Below, piece after piece: positions 1 through 8,857 of a stretch of 64,000 bases of DNA; position 1 is the first letter of the stretch; every line of letters starts with the position of its first letter. The DNA comes from Fundidesulfovibrio putealis DSM 16056 (GTDB taxonomy: Bacteria > Desulfobacterota > Desulfovibrionia > Desulfovibrionales > Desulfovibrionaceae): the NCBI RefSeq assembly GCF_000429325.1, contig NZ_KE386886.1, forward strand, positions 143,653-207,652, written 5' to 3'. Made by a program: the position numbers and the translations under genes. The notes beneath the pieces were generated by a model, which made no database searches, was not told the DNA's origin, and saw only the letters and a list, made by a program, of their open reading frames with translations.

Positions 1-464
1 TCTCAAGCCTCGCCCAGGCCCTGGACGCGGTGCAGCGCGAGCTGGGCCTGCCGGTGCTGGTGAGCACCCATCCGCGCACGGCGGCCATGCTCACGCGCCA
101 CGGCGTCGCCCTGGACAATCCCAGCGTGCGCTTCCTTGAGCCCTTCGGCTTTTTCGATTTCATCAGCCTCCAGTCCCAGGCCGCGCTGGTGCTCACGGAC
201 AGCGGCACGGTGCAGGAGGAGTGCTGCCTGCTGGGCGTGCCCGCCGTCACCCTGCGCGACACCACCGAGCGCCCCGAGACCCTGGAATGCGGGAGCAACG
301 TCCTCTCGGGCGTGGAACCCGGCAAGGTGCTGGCCTGCGTCCGGGCGGCCATGACCCTGAACCGGGAATGGCAGCCGCCTGCCGAATACCTGTCGCAAAA
401 CGTCAGCTCGGTCGTGGCCCGCATCATCCTGGGCATGCCCCCGGCAGCCGGAGGCGCAGCATGA
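1..464 (+). CDS. wecB: UDP-N-acetylglucosamine 2-epimerase (WecB-like), C-terminal part
   Basis: The gene starts before the window; the first complete codon is at position 3. About 153 C-terminal residues remain. They carry the STHPRT segment, a FLEPFGFFDFISL stretch and the LTDSGTVQEE segment, all typical of the GT-B fold of non-hydrolysing UDP-GlcNAc 2-epimerases that make UDP-ManNAc. The stop overlaps the next start in an ATGA junction (461-464), so the two genes are translationally coupled. Family assignment is strong; the exact sugar substrate is inferred, and related enzymes act on modified UDP-sugars in nonulosonate pathways. Confidence 0.85.
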   Translation, partial: SSLAQALDAVQRELGLPVLVSTHPRTAAMLTRHGVALDNPSVRFLEPFGFFDFISLQSQAALVLTDSGTVQEECCLLGVPAVTLRDTTERPETLECGSNVLSGVEPGKVLACVRAAMTLNREWQPPAEYLSQNVSSVVARIILGMPPAAGGAA

Positions 465-1594
465 GCCGCACCCCGCACTTTTCCATCATGGTGCCCACCT
501 ACAATCAGGCGGGCTATCTGGTAGCGGCGCTAAACAGCCTGATCGCCCAGAACGACCCGGACTGGGAGGCCGTGGTGGTGGACGACGGCTCCACCGACGA
601 CACCCCCCAGGTGCTGGAGGCCTGCCAGTTCAAGGACCCGCGCATCCGGGCCATCCGGCAGGAGAACGGCGGCACCGCCGCCGCCCTGAACACCGCCCTG
701 GCGAACTGCCGGGGAACCTGGGTGGGCTGGCTCTCCTCCGACGACCTCTTCGAGCCGGACAAGCTCGCGATCCACCGCCAAGCCATGGCCGAGCATCCCG
801 ACATCCGCTTCTTCCACACCCACTTCTACCATCTGGAGGAAGACACCGGCATGAAGACCGCCCCGGAGCACTGGCGGCCCATCCCGGAGCCGGGCCTCCA
901 GGTGGCGCGGTTCTTCTCCGGAAACTACGTCTCGGGCATCACCATCTGCGTGGAGCGCCAGGCCATGCTGGCCGCCGCACCCTTCCGCGCAGACCTGCGC
1001 CACGCCCAGGACTTCGGCCTGTGGGTGGCGCTGTCCCAGGCGCACCGCTCGCACTTCATCGACCGGCGCACGGCCGTCATGCGCTGGCACGCCTCCCAGA
1101 CCACCAACGCCTTCCCTGTGGCCGGGCTCTACGACTCGGCCTGGGCCTTGATCGACTTCCTGAACGCGAACCGGTTCGAGGCGCTGTTCCCGGCCCTGGA
1201 CCTTCTCGACCCGACGCAGGCCCGGACCGCAGTCGACGAGACCCTGGCCATATGCCTGAGTCCGGCCTCGTTTCTCTACCAGCTGGGCTACACCCCGGCC
1301 ATGATGGAGCGGCTTCTGGAGTGGATGCAGGCCCCGGAAGGCGGAGCCTCCAGGGAGCAGGCGCGCGCCCAAATCAACGAGGCCGTGGGGACCCGCGCCT
1401 TCGAGGACGCCCCGGACCAGGTGAAGGCCATCTTCCGCCGGGTCCTGGCCCACGAAGGGGCCTTCGCCTATGCCCCGCACTCCGTGGTGGACTTCATCCG
1501 CCGCACCATCGCCTCGCCCGTCACCGACGCCAGGAAGCGGCGCAATCTGGTCCGCTACCTGGACAAGAAAAAGGGCGAATGGAAAAGCCTCTAA
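461..1594 (+). CDS. Glycosyltransferase family 2 protein
   Basis: A cytoplasmic GT-A transferase of 377 residues, probably adding a sugar to a surface glycan or glycoprotein. The N-terminus shows the GT2 signature: VPTYNQAGY, then DDGSTDD at residues 41-47, and SSDD at 92-95 in the place of the metal-binding DxD. The C-terminal third (from about residue 230) is outside the conserved catalytic fold and has no recognised domain. The ATG at 461 is preceded by GGAGG at 450-454 and overlaps the epimerase stop. No membrane segment is visible. Donor and acceptor cannot be told from sequence. Confidence 0.88.
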   Translation: MSRTPHFSIMVPTYNQAGYLVAALNSLIAQNDPDWEAVVVDDGSTDDTPQVLEACQFKDPRIRAIRQENGGTAAALNTALANCRGTWVGWLSSDDLFEPDKLAIHRQAMAEHPDIRFFHTHFYHLEEDTGMKTAPEHWRPIPEPGLQVARFFSGNYVSGITICVERQAMLAAAPFRADLRHAQDFGLWVALSQAHRSHFIDRRTAVMRWHASQTTNAFPVAGLYDSAWALIDFLNANRFEALFPALDLLDPTQARTAVDETLAICLSPASFLYQLGYTPAMMERLLEWMQAPEGGASREQARAQINEAVGTRAFEDAPDQVKAIFRRVLAHEGAFAYAPHSVVDFIRRTIASPVTDARKRRNLVRYLDKKKGEWKSL

Positions 1595-1635
1595 CCACCA
1601 CGCATGTCAGCGAAGAAATTCAGGAGCAAGGGCGC

Positions 1636-2292
1636 ATGGAACAGTCTCTGAAAAGCAACGTCGAGATGTGGAAGATCCTTCAGGAGCGCGACTATTTCGC
1701 CACCCACCCCTGCTATCGGCAGGAAGACGGGTCCCTGCTCACGAAAGCCTCCGACGACCAGATCATCGAGCGCTTCATGGACCTTGCGGCCAAGAAGCGC
1801 GTGGCGGTGATCGGCTGCGGCTACGGGCGCGACGTGGCGGTGATCGCCCCCAAGGTCGGGCACGTCTGGGGCATCGACGTAAGCGAGCTCATCCTGGGCA
1901 AGGCCGTGGCCTACCTGCGCGAGCGCGGCTGCGACAACTTCACCCCCGTGCTGGCCGAGCGCTGGAAGGAGGACCTGCCGGGCGGGCTGGATCTGGTGTA
2001 CAGCTGCATCGTCTTCCAGCACCTCACCCGCGAACTGGTGCGCGACTACATCCTGAACATTCCCGGAAAGCTCGCCCCGCACGGCGAGGTGCTCTGCCAG
2101 TTCGCGGACATGGAGTACGGCACCCGCGACGCCGGGCTCGAACACCCTCACGAACCCAGCGTGCGCTGGAACCGCCAGGACATCGAAGCGCTCGTGGCCG
2201 AGTCGGGACTCAATCTGTACGCCCTGGAGCGCCAGCCCATCGAGGGCCACGGCGACTGGTGGTGGGCTCATTTCGGCCCTGCTGCGCGCTAG
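1636..2292 (+). CDS. Class I SAM-dependent methyltransferase
   Basis: A 218-residue methyltransferase. Motif I is VIGCGYGRD at residues 58-66, the acidic motif II is WGIDVSE near 80, and DLVYSCIVFQHL marks motif IV. It probably methylates a sugar or lipid intermediate of the surrounding glycan pathway. The ATG at 1636 is chosen because AGGAG lies 9 nt upstream; an in-frame ATG at 1579 would overlap the previous gene by 16 nt and lacks such a site. Substrate is unknown. Confidence 0.85.
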   Translation: MEQSLKSNVEMWKILQERDYFATHPCYRQEDGSLLTKASDDQIIERFMDLAAKKRVAVIGCGYGRDVAVIAPKVGHVWGIDVSELILGKAVAYLRERGCDNFTPVLAERWKEDLPGGLDLVYSCIVFQHLTRELVRDYILNIPGKLAPHGEVLCQFADMEYGTRDAGLEHPHEPSVRWNRQDIEALVAESGLNLYALERQPIEGHGDWWWAHFGPAAR

Positions 2293-2298
2293 TGTCTC

Positions 2299-2332
2299 GT
2301 TGTAGAAAAACATGAACATGTTTTTCTACAAC
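2299..2332. repeat. Perfect 16-bp inverted repeat, terminator or operator
   Basis: GTTGTAGAAAAACATG, two bases (AA), then its exact reverse complement. It begins 6 bp after the methyltransferase stop and is much more AT-rich than the flanking genes. It could be a rho-independent-like 3' hairpin (it contains internal T5 and A5 runs but no separate T-tract) or a binding site for a dimeric regulator ahead of the next gene. Confidence 0.7.
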
Positions 2333-2358
2333 AAAACAACTGGTTCTCTTGGGTCGAA

Positions 2359-2375
2359 TTCATACGGCGTATGAA
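2359..2375. promoter_or_regulatory. 7-bp-arm palindrome upstream of GT4 gene
   Basis: TTCATAC-GGC-GTATGAA is a perfect inverted repeat 51 bp before the chosen ATG of the GT4-TPR gene. Together with the longer repeat at 2299-2332 it makes this a candidate regulatory region. No regulator is identified. Confidence 0.4.
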
Positions 2376-2426
2376 CGTATTTTGCGAACGCCACACAAGA
2401 AAGACGGACGAAGCAGGCCTGCCCCC

Positions 2427-4340
2427 ATGCGCATCGTTCATGTGAACACCCAGGACGTGGCGGGAGGCGCGGCCAAGGTTGCCCGCCTGCTGGCCCTGCG
2501 CGAGCGCGAGGCCGGCCACGACGCCGTGCTGCTGGTGGCCAGGCGGCACGGGCGCGGGGCCTTCGTCTCGCGCTTCGACCCGGCCCCGGACCCGCTGCTG
2601 CGTCCTTTCGCCGAGGAGTGCGGCCTCCAGTACCTGCACTTCCAGGGCTGCTTCGGCCTGCCGGAGCGCGAGCCCATGGCCTCGGCGGACTTGGTCCACC
2701 TGCACAACCTGCACTACGACTTCTTCAACCCCCTGGCCCTGGCCGCCATCTCGCGGGCCAAACCCTGCCTGTGGACCCTGCACGACCTGCACCCGCTCAC
2801 CGGCTTCTGCAACTATCCCGTGGACTGCGCAGGCTGGCTCTCAGGCTGCACGGACTGCGAACGAGCCCGCATGAACGCCCCGGACCCTCAATGCGACGGG
2901 AGCCTGGTCACCCCGGCCAGACGCCGGGGCACGGCGCTGACCCATCGGGCCAAGGCCCTGGTCTACGCGCACTCCCGGCTGACCCTGGCCTGCCCGTCCC
3001 GGTGGGTGAAGGAGCAGGTGGAGCGCTCCATCCTGGCCGGGCATCCGGCCCAGGTCATCCCCAACGGCATCGAGACGGACGTGTTCGTCCCCGGAGACCG
3101 TGCTGCCGCGCGCCGCGAACTGGGCATTCCGCAGGACGTCCCGGTGGTGGGGGCCGTGGCCGCTTACGGCGTGTTCGACAATCCCATCAAGGGCGGCCCG
3201 CTGATCCTGGAGGCCATGCGGCGGGTGTGGAACGAGCGCCCGGAGACCATTTTCCTGAACGTGGGCGGCTTCGGCCACGGGCCGGATGCGCGCGTGGTCA
3301 ACCTGCCCTTCGTGGAGAACCCGGCGACCCTGGCCAGGGCCTACGCGGCCATGGACGTGTTCACCCACGCCTCCCTGGCCGAGACCTTCTGCCTGGTGGC
3401 CGCCGAGGCCATGTCCTGCGGCGTCCCCGTGGCCGCTCAGGAGCTCGGGCCGCTGCCCGAGGTGGTCCGCCAGGGACGCGACGGCCTGCTCTCCCCGCCG
3501 GGCGACGCCCCCGCCCTGGCTGCGAACATCACGCGGCTTTTGGGCGACGCGCCCCTGCGCCTAAGCCTGGGCCAGAGCGGTCGGAAGCGCGCCCTGGAGG
3601 AGTTCGGGCTGGACCTCATGGTGCGGCGCTACATCGAGCTTTCCCGGCAGGTGATCGAAGAGCGGCGCGGCTTACCCGGCATCGTGGCTCCTCTGCCGCC
3701 CGCCGGACTGCCCGCCCTGGCCAGGACATCCGCCCTCCTGAAGGCCGAGGGGATTTCAGACAAGGCCCGCACCAGCCAGGAGCTCGTCCGGGACTTCGTT
3801 CAAGAACAACCCGAGGAGCTCAGGCCACATTTCGAGGCCGTGGCGCAAAAATCCCGCGACATCGCGCGGGTGTTCGAGCTTCGGGGTCTGGGACGGCTGG
3901 AAGACTCCCTGGCCGTGATCGACTCGCTGAACGCCGCGTGGCCGCAGGACACGGCCCTGTGGCGCACCCGTGGGGTCACGCTCGGCCTCATGGGACGCCG
4001 GGACGAGGCCATGGAGGCTTTCCGGGTCTGCCTGGAGGCGCACCCGCCCCAGTCCGACGCGCTCCTGAACGTCTGCGACATGTGGCGCGCCGCCGGGGAC
4101 CAGGCCAAAGCCCTTGAGGCCCTGGATGCTTTTGCCGCCGTGGACCCGTATCTGCGCGGCTTCAACTGGCGGAAGGGGCTTCTGCTCCAGGACGCAGGAG
4201 ACCACCGGGGCGCGGCGCGGGCCTTCCTGCGCGAGCTGCGGCTCCACGGTTCGCCCGAAGCGCGCGGCCCGCTGGCCCACAGCCTGGAGGCCCTGGGGAA
4301 GCCGCTGCTGGCGCAGTGCCTGGGCCAGGACCCGGCGTGA
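2427..4340 (+). CDS. Glycosyltransferase family 4 fused to C-terminal TPR-like region
   Basis: A 637-residue protein. Residues 1 to about 410 are a GT-B transferase starting MRIVHVNTQD and containing the acceptor/donor cleft segments PNGIETDVF and the E-x7-E motif in AETFCLVAAEAMSCGVPV. The last 200 residues or so are helical, with repeats resembling tetratricopeptides (LNAAWPQDTALWRTRGVTLG and the matching LNVCDMWRAAGDQAKALEAL unit). TPRs usually bind proteins, so the acceptor could be a polypeptide or a partner enzyme. The ATG at 2427 fits the GT4 start; an upstream ATG at 2349 would add 26 unconserved residues across the palindromes. Confidence 0.82.
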   Translation: MRIVHVNTQDVAGGAAKVARLLALREREAGHDAVLLVARRHGRGAFVSRFDPAPDPLLRPFAEECGLQYLHFQGCFGLPEREPMASADLVHLHNLHYDFFNPLALAAISRAKPCLWTLHDLHPLTGFCNYPVDCAGWLSGCTDCERARMNAPDPQCDGSLVTPARRRGTALTHRAKALVYAHSRLTLACPSRWVKEQVERSILAGHPAQVIPNGIETDVFVPGDRAAARRELGIPQDVPVVGAVAAYGVFDNPIKGGPLILEAMRRVWNERPETIFLNVGGFGHGPDARVVNLPFVENPATLARAYAAMDVFTHASLAETFCLVAAEAMSCGVPVAAQELGPLPEVVRQGRDGLLSPPGDAPALAANITRLLGDAPLRLSLGQSGRKRALEEFGLDLMVRRYIELSRQVIEERRGLPGIVAPLPPAGLPALARTSALLKAEGISDKARTSQELVRDFVQEQPEELRPHFEAVAQKSRDIARVFELRGLGRLEDSLAVIDSLNAAWPQDTALWRTRGVTLGLMGRRDEAMEAFRVCLEAHPPQSDALLNVCDMWRAAGDQAKALEALDAFAAVDPYLRGFNWRKGLLLQDAGDHRGAARAFLRELRLHGSPEARGPLAHSLEALGKPLLAQCLGQDPA

Positions 4341-4494
4341 CCCGCACGATCCGCTTATCAGGCCTGCCCGTGAAACCAAACCGGTCGGCGAGCGACTGCC
4401 GCCCCGAAAAACGCCCCTGGTCATGGCCCAATCCGCGCCCCTGGCCTTTGGGCATGGGAATTGCTAGTCTTTGCGCATTCCAGGGGGAGGTCGT

Positions 4495-5391
4495 ATGATA
4501 CCGCTTTACCAGATGAAGATCATCCAGATCGACATCACCAACGCCTGCGTGAACAAGTGCTCCAACTGCACCCGGCTCATCGGCCATCACCGCAAGCCCT
4601 TTTTCATGGAGTTCGACTTCTTCAAGAAGGCCGTGGACTCCCTGGTGGATTTCCCCGGCATGGTGGGCACCATCGGCGGCGAGCCCCTGCTGCACCCGGA
4701 ATTCGAGAAGTTCGCCCGCTACCTGGAGCGTCAGATTCCCGACAAGAAGCGCCGGGGATTGTGGTCCACCATCCCCGAGCAGTTCAGCGCCAGATATGGC
4801 GAGCTCATCAAGCAAGTGTACGGCAACCTCTTCCTGAACGACCACACCATCGACGCCATCCTGCACCAGCCCGTGCTGGTGGCCGCCCAGGAAGCCGTGC
4901 CCGATCCGGCCAAGATGTGGAGCCTCATCGACAACTGCTGGGTGCAGACCTACTGGTCCGCCACCATCACCCCTAAGGGGGCCTTCTTTTGCGAGGTGGC
5001 CGGAGCCCTGGACATGCTCTTCGACGGCCCCGGCGGCTGGCCCGTCGAGCCGGGCTGGTGGAAGCGCGAGCCGGGCGAATTCGGCGAACAGAAGGAGCGC
5101 TGGTGCCCGCGTTGCGGCTGCGCCGTGCCCCTGCCCAGGCGCAAGTCCACCCAGGAGGTGGACGACGTGAGCGCGGGCAACCTCGCGGAGCTGACCCGCA
5201 TCGCCTCCCCCAAGGTGAAGAAGAACCGGGTGGAGGTGTTCGACGGCAAGTCCATGCCCGAGGACTGGAACCCGCACCCCAACTGGTACATGTCCGAGGT
5301 GGAGGAAGAGGCCCAGTACCGCAAGCGCATCGCCGACCGCCTGAGCGGGACGGACCCCGCCTGCCCCGATGACGGGCAGGAATGCGCCTAG
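4495..5391 (+). CDS. Radical SAM protein of glycan cluster
   Basis: A 298-residue radical SAM enzyme with CVNKCSNC supplying the [4Fe-4S] ligands C18, C22 and C25, and a GGEPL motif near residue 62. A second cysteine group, WCPRCGC near residues 203-208, may bind another cluster or zinc. GGGGGAGG lies 4 nt before the ATG. It sits among glycosyltransferases and 69 bp before a second radical SAM gene, which suggests paired steps in making an unusual sugar or peptide modification. The reaction is unknown. Confidence 0.8.
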   Translation: MIPLYQMKIIQIDITNACVNKCSNCTRLIGHHRKPFFMEFDFFKKAVDSLVDFPGMVGTIGGEPLLHPEFEKFARYLERQIPDKKRRGLWSTIPEQFSARYGELIKQVYGNLFLNDHTIDAILHQPVLVAAQEAVPDPAKMWSLIDNCWVQTYWSATITPKGAFFCEVAGALDMLFDGPGGWPVEPGWWKREPGEFGEQKERWCPRCGCAVPLPRRKSTQEVDDVSAGNLAELTRIASPKVKKNRVEVFDGKSMPEDWNPHPNWYMSEVEEEAQYRKRIADRLSGTDPACPDDGQECA

Positions 5392-5460
5392 GCCGCGTTT
5401 TCACGATTTGACGGCCAGAGTCCGGCCCGGACCAAACAGATTTTTGCAAAGGATCGACGC

Positions 5461-6657
5461 ATGCCTGCAAACGGCAAGGGATTTTCCACCACCACCCGGC
5501 GCGTTCTCACCCGCAGGGGCGTCCTGTGGCTCGGCCAGACCTGCAACCTGCGCTGCCACTTCTGCTATTTCCAGAACCGGATAAGCTCCGCCGAGCACCC
5601 GGACCACCCCTTCATGAGCCTCGACAAAGCCAAGGGCATCTGCTCCACCCTGCGCGGCCACTATGGCAACACGGCCATCGACATCCAGGGCGGCGAGCCC
5701 ACCATCCACCCGGACATCAACGCCCTGGTGGCCCACTGCCGCGAGATCGGCCTTCTGCCCACGCTCATCACCAACGCCCTGGTGCTGGACAAGCGCGAGC
5801 GCTGCCAGGCCCTCGTGGACGCGGGGCTTCGCGACCTTCTGGTCTCGGTGCACGGCCTGCGCGAGGACTACGACCGCGCCGTGGGCCTGCCCGGAGGCCA
5901 CGTCCGCCAGATGAAGGCCCTGGACAACCTGGTGGCCCTGGGTATCCCCTTCCGCTTCAATTGCGTGCTGGCCAAGTCCGTGCTGGGCCATCTCGCGGAG
6001 ATCTCGCGGCTGGCCGTGGAAACCGGGGCCAGAGTCGTGAACTTCATCGCCTTCAACCCGTTTGAGGACCAGCAGAAAAACGCCCGCTCCGGCGCGGACG
6101 TGCCCCGCTACACCGACGTGCGCGGCCCCCTGGTGGAGGCGCTGGACTACCTGGAACTGCACGGCGTGGAGGCCAACGTGCGCTACCTGCCCCTGTGCCA
6201 GGTTCCCGAGCGCCATCGCAAGAGCTTCTACAACTTCCAGCAGCTCCCCTACGACCTGCACGAGTGGGACTACGCCTCCTGGTCCTGGACCGGGCGCAAC
6301 CCGCAGCGCAGGCGTGACGGCGACCTGGAAGAGCCCGTGTCCCTGCGGTGGGCCAACTCGCGCTCCAAGATGTTCGGCTACGAGGGCTACCTTGAGGCCC
6401 CCTCGGTGAGCCCGGAGGACGAATACCGCCACAGCGCGTATATCCGCGCCCGCGAGCATTGCGGCTACAAGTTCGCCCCGGCCTGCGAAGCCTGCGGCCT
6501 GAAGGGAATCTGCGACGGCTTCCACGGCGACTACGCCTCCCTGCACGGCGCGGACGAAGCCCGGACGCAGGACATTCCCCTGGTGGAAGACCCGAAGTTC
6601 TACATCTCCCGTCAGGTGAAGATCGTGGAAGATGAAGACGCCGACTGGGCTGGCTGA
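5461..6657 (+). CDS. Radical SAM protein with C-terminal cysteine cluster
   Basis: A 398-residue radical SAM protein. CNLRCHFC gives C28, C32 and C35, followed by QGGEPT near 78-83. Near the C-terminus, CGYKFAPACEACGLKGIC supplies four cysteines arranged like the auxiliary cluster site of SPASM-type enzymes, which often modify peptides or sugars. AAGGA precedes the ATG by 7 nt. It is almost certainly co-transcribed with the radical SAM gene upstream and the methyltransferase 38 bp downstream. Substrate is not known. Confidence 0.82.
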   Translation: MPANGKGFSTTTRRVLTRRGVLWLGQTCNLRCHFCYFQNRISSAEHPDHPFMSLDKAKGICSTLRGHYGNTAIDIQGGEPTIHPDINALVAHCREIGLLPTLITNALVLDKRERCQALVDAGLRDLLVSVHGLREDYDRAVGLPGGHVRQMKALDNLVALGIPFRFNCVLAKSVLGHLAEISRLAVETGARVVNFIAFNPFEDQQKNARSGADVPRYTDVRGPLVEALDYLELHGVEANVRYLPLCQVPERHRKSFYNFQQLPYDLHEWDYASWSWTGRNPQRRRDGDLEEPVSLRWANSRSKMFGYEGYLEAPSVSPEDEYRHSAYIRAREHCGYKFAPACEACGLKGICDGFHGDYASLHGADEARTQDIPLVEDPKFYISRQVKIVEDEDADWAG

Positions 6658-6695
6658 AACCCGATCCCGGCCAACTGAACGGAGACCAAGACATC

Positions 6696-7745
6696 ATGCC
6701 CAGCTACCGGCAAATCCTCGACGCGCCCTGCATCCTGCACCAGGACGAGAAGACGCTCCTCGGCCTGTGCGCGGCCATGCTCACCCCCGGTTCCACCATC
6801 GTGGAGGTGGGCACCTACACGGGCGGCTCGGCCCGGATACTCCAGGCGGCCTGCAAAGGGACCTGCGCCCTGCACAGCATCGACATCGCCGACCATGTGA
6901 ATCCGCGCATCGTCTCCAAGGATAGCTTCCAGCATTTCCTGGGCGATTCGCGAGCCTTCGCTGACTGTTTCCAGGGACGCATCGACCTGGCCTTCATCGA
7001 CGGTGACCACTCTTTCCAGGGCGCGCTCACGGATTACGAAAACCTCCGCCCGCTGCTTGCCCCGCAGGCGGTGGTGCTCTTCCACGACGTGGACTTCGAT
7101 CACATCGGGGTCAAGGTGTTCTGCGACACCCTGGTGCGCACCGGCTGCCTGCGCGACGTGGTCCAGGCGTCCCGGATGCTGGCCGGAACCCACGTTCCCG
7201 CTGCGCCCATGCCCACGGCCGCCGACTACGCCGAAACCATCCGCCTCCAGGCGCTGACCTACGCCGCCGAACAGTACCAGGGCGTCTGCCGGTGCGAGGA
7301 AAGCCAGGCCTCCCGCCCTGTTTTCCCGCTCCCCCAGGACAGGTCCCGCATCCGCTTCATCGGGCGCGGCTGCCTCGGCTGGCTGGTGAGCCGCCTGTTC
7401 GACCTGGAGTGGGCGTCTTTCATCGATTCCTGGCAGGCCGATGACCCCGATTGCAGTTACTACGTGTGCAGCTACTCCAAGGGAGCCATCGAAGGCACCC
7501 TCATACACCAGAAGGGTATCTCCCCCTCCCGGATCATCTTCGTGAGCCCCGTTCAGGCGTCCTTGGCCATCCTGGACGACCTGCTGCTGGCAGGCGGCGT
7601 GAAAACTGCCAAAACGGCCACCTCGGAGATGGAGCAGGCCATAGTCCCCTCGGCGTTCATGGCTCTGCCCCCGGACATGCTCCAGCGTCTGCACGCCTCC
7701 GGCTACCTCCACCAGTTCTTCACCTCTTTCTTCTTCAAGGGCTGA
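6696..7745 (+). CDS. Class I SAM methyltransferase (Methyltransf_24-like) with extra C-terminal domain
   Basis: A 349-residue protein. The first 200 residues carry IVEVGTYTGGSARIL (SAM motif I) and DLAFIDGDHSF, the pattern of cephalosporin-hydroxylase-like and sugar O-methyltransferases in glycan loci. Residues from about 215 to 349 form a separate unknown domain with RIRFIGRGCLGW and YYVCSYSKGAIEG segments. GGAG lies 11 nt before the ATG. The following gene begins 1 bp after the stop, so both belong to one transcript. Substrate is unknown. Confidence 0.8.
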   Translation: MPSYRQILDAPCILHQDEKTLLGLCAAMLTPGSTIVEVGTYTGGSARILQAACKGTCALHSIDIADHVNPRIVSKDSFQHFLGDSRAFADCFQGRIDLAFIDGDHSFQGALTDYENLRPLLAPQAVVLFHDVDFDHIGVKVFCDTLVRTGCLRDVVQASRMLAGTHVPAAPMPTAADYAETIRLQALTYAAEQYQGVCRCEESQASRPVFPLPQDRSRIRFIGRGCLGWLVSRLFDLEWASFIDSWQADDPDCSYYVCSYSKGAIEGTLIHQKGISPSRIIFVSPVQASLAILDDLLLAGGVKTAKTATSEMEQAIVPSAFMALPPDMLQRLHASGYLHQFFTSFFFKG

Positions 7746-7746
7746 C

Positions 7747-8808
7747 ATGACCCCTGCCGCCACCATACCGCTCACGCCCGCCCTGGCCGATTCGCGCCTG
7801 GACCGGGCTGGAATAGAAAAGCCCCTGGTGTCCGTCATCGTCACCAGCTTCAACTACGCCCCCTACGTGCTGGACTGCCTGCGCTCGGTGGCCCGCCAGG
7901 CCTACCCCCACTGGGAGTGCATCGTGGTGGATGACTGCTCCACGGACGACAGCCCCGCCCTCATCCAGGCCTTCGTGGACTCGCCCGAAGCCGGTGGGCG
8001 CTTCGCCTTTGCGCGCCACGAGGCCAACGGCGGCCAGATGGAGGGGTTCAAGACCGGGCTGGCCCAGGCCAAGGGCGTGTTCGCGGTGCTTCTGGACGCC
8101 GACGACGTGCTGCTGGAGGACTTCCTGGAGGTGCACCTGCACACCCACCTGGGCAGGTTGCCCGTGGCCTTCACCAGCTCCAACCAGTACCAGATAGACG
8201 GCCTGGGGCGCATCGTGTCAGGCGAGCACCTGGACCACCACTCCAAGGGCGCCTACCGATACGTTCGCAAGACCACCTTCCAGCGCGGCTTCTGGATCTG
8301 GGCCACGGCCAGCTCCATGATGTTCCGGGTGGAGACCCTGCGGCTCATCCTGGAGAACCAGCCGCGCTCGTTCCGCATCTGCGCGGACTACTACATCGCG
8401 CACTTCGCCAACCTGATCGGCTATTCGCTGCTCATCCCCACCATCCACGGTTGCTACCGCCGCCACGGGGAGAACAATTTCGGCTCCAACCCGGTGCTGG
8501 GGGCCATCAACTCCGTGGGCTGCATGACCAAGCACCCCCCGCACGCCGAGTTCCGCCAGGCCATCATCGACCACATGCTGGGCAACAAGGCGCGCTTCAA
8601 GCCCATCCTTGGACGAAAGGACTTCGTGACCATGCTCTTCCGGGTGGGAACCTGGGAGGAGATACGCGAGGCGGCCCGCAAGCACCCCGACGTGCTGCCC
8701 GGACCGGAATGGAAGCTGCGGCTGCGCTACTGGCTTTTCAGGCTCTCGCGCCTGAAGCTGAACAGGACCCCCTGGCCGCAGAGGCTGGAGGCGGTCGATC
8801 CGTCCTGA
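7747..8808 (+). CDS. Glycosyltransferase family 2 protein
   Basis: A 353-residue GT-A transferase with VSVIVTSFNYAPY, VVDDCSTDD and LLDADDVLL, the last being the metal-binding DxD region. It closes the glycan cluster and is followed by a strong hairpin (8817-8855). It is distinct from the GT2 encoded at 461-1594 except for the common fold. No membrane segment is seen, so it presumably acts on the cytoplasmic face. Donor and acceptor are unknown. Confidence 0.87.
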   Translation: MTPAATIPLTPALADSRLDRAGIEKPLVSVIVTSFNYAPYVLDCLRSVARQAYPHWECIVVDDCSTDDSPALIQAFVDSPEAGGRFAFARHEANGGQMEGFKTGLAQAKGVFAVLLDADDVLLEDFLEVHLHTHLGRLPVAFTSSNQYQIDGLGRIVSGEHLDHHSKGAYRYVRKTTFQRGFWIWATASSMMFRVETLRLILENQPRSFRICADYYIAHFANLIGYSLLIPTIHGCYRRHGENNFGSNPVLGAINSVGCMTKHPPHAEFRQAIIDHMLGNKARFKPILGRKDFVTMLFRVGTWEEIREAARKHPDVLPGPEWKLRLRYWLFRLSRLKLNRTPWPQRLEAVDPS

Positions 8809-8816
8809 TGTTCGAA

Positions 8817-8855
8817 GGCCCGGAAAGGCGCGTTCGCGTCATTCCGGGCCGTTTT
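8817..8855. terminator. Terminator between convergent genes
   Basis: GGCCCGGAA pairs with TTCCGGGCC across a 16-nt loop, followed by GTTTTCG. It sits just after the GT2 stop and before the end of the convergent gene, so it may serve both. Confidence 0.65.
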
Positions 8856-8857
8856 CG

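Noticed and set aside
4162-5277. Long minus-strand open frame over the GT4 end and the radical SAM gene
   Set aside because: Shadow frame from high GC; it crosses two well-supported genes and has no family resemblance.
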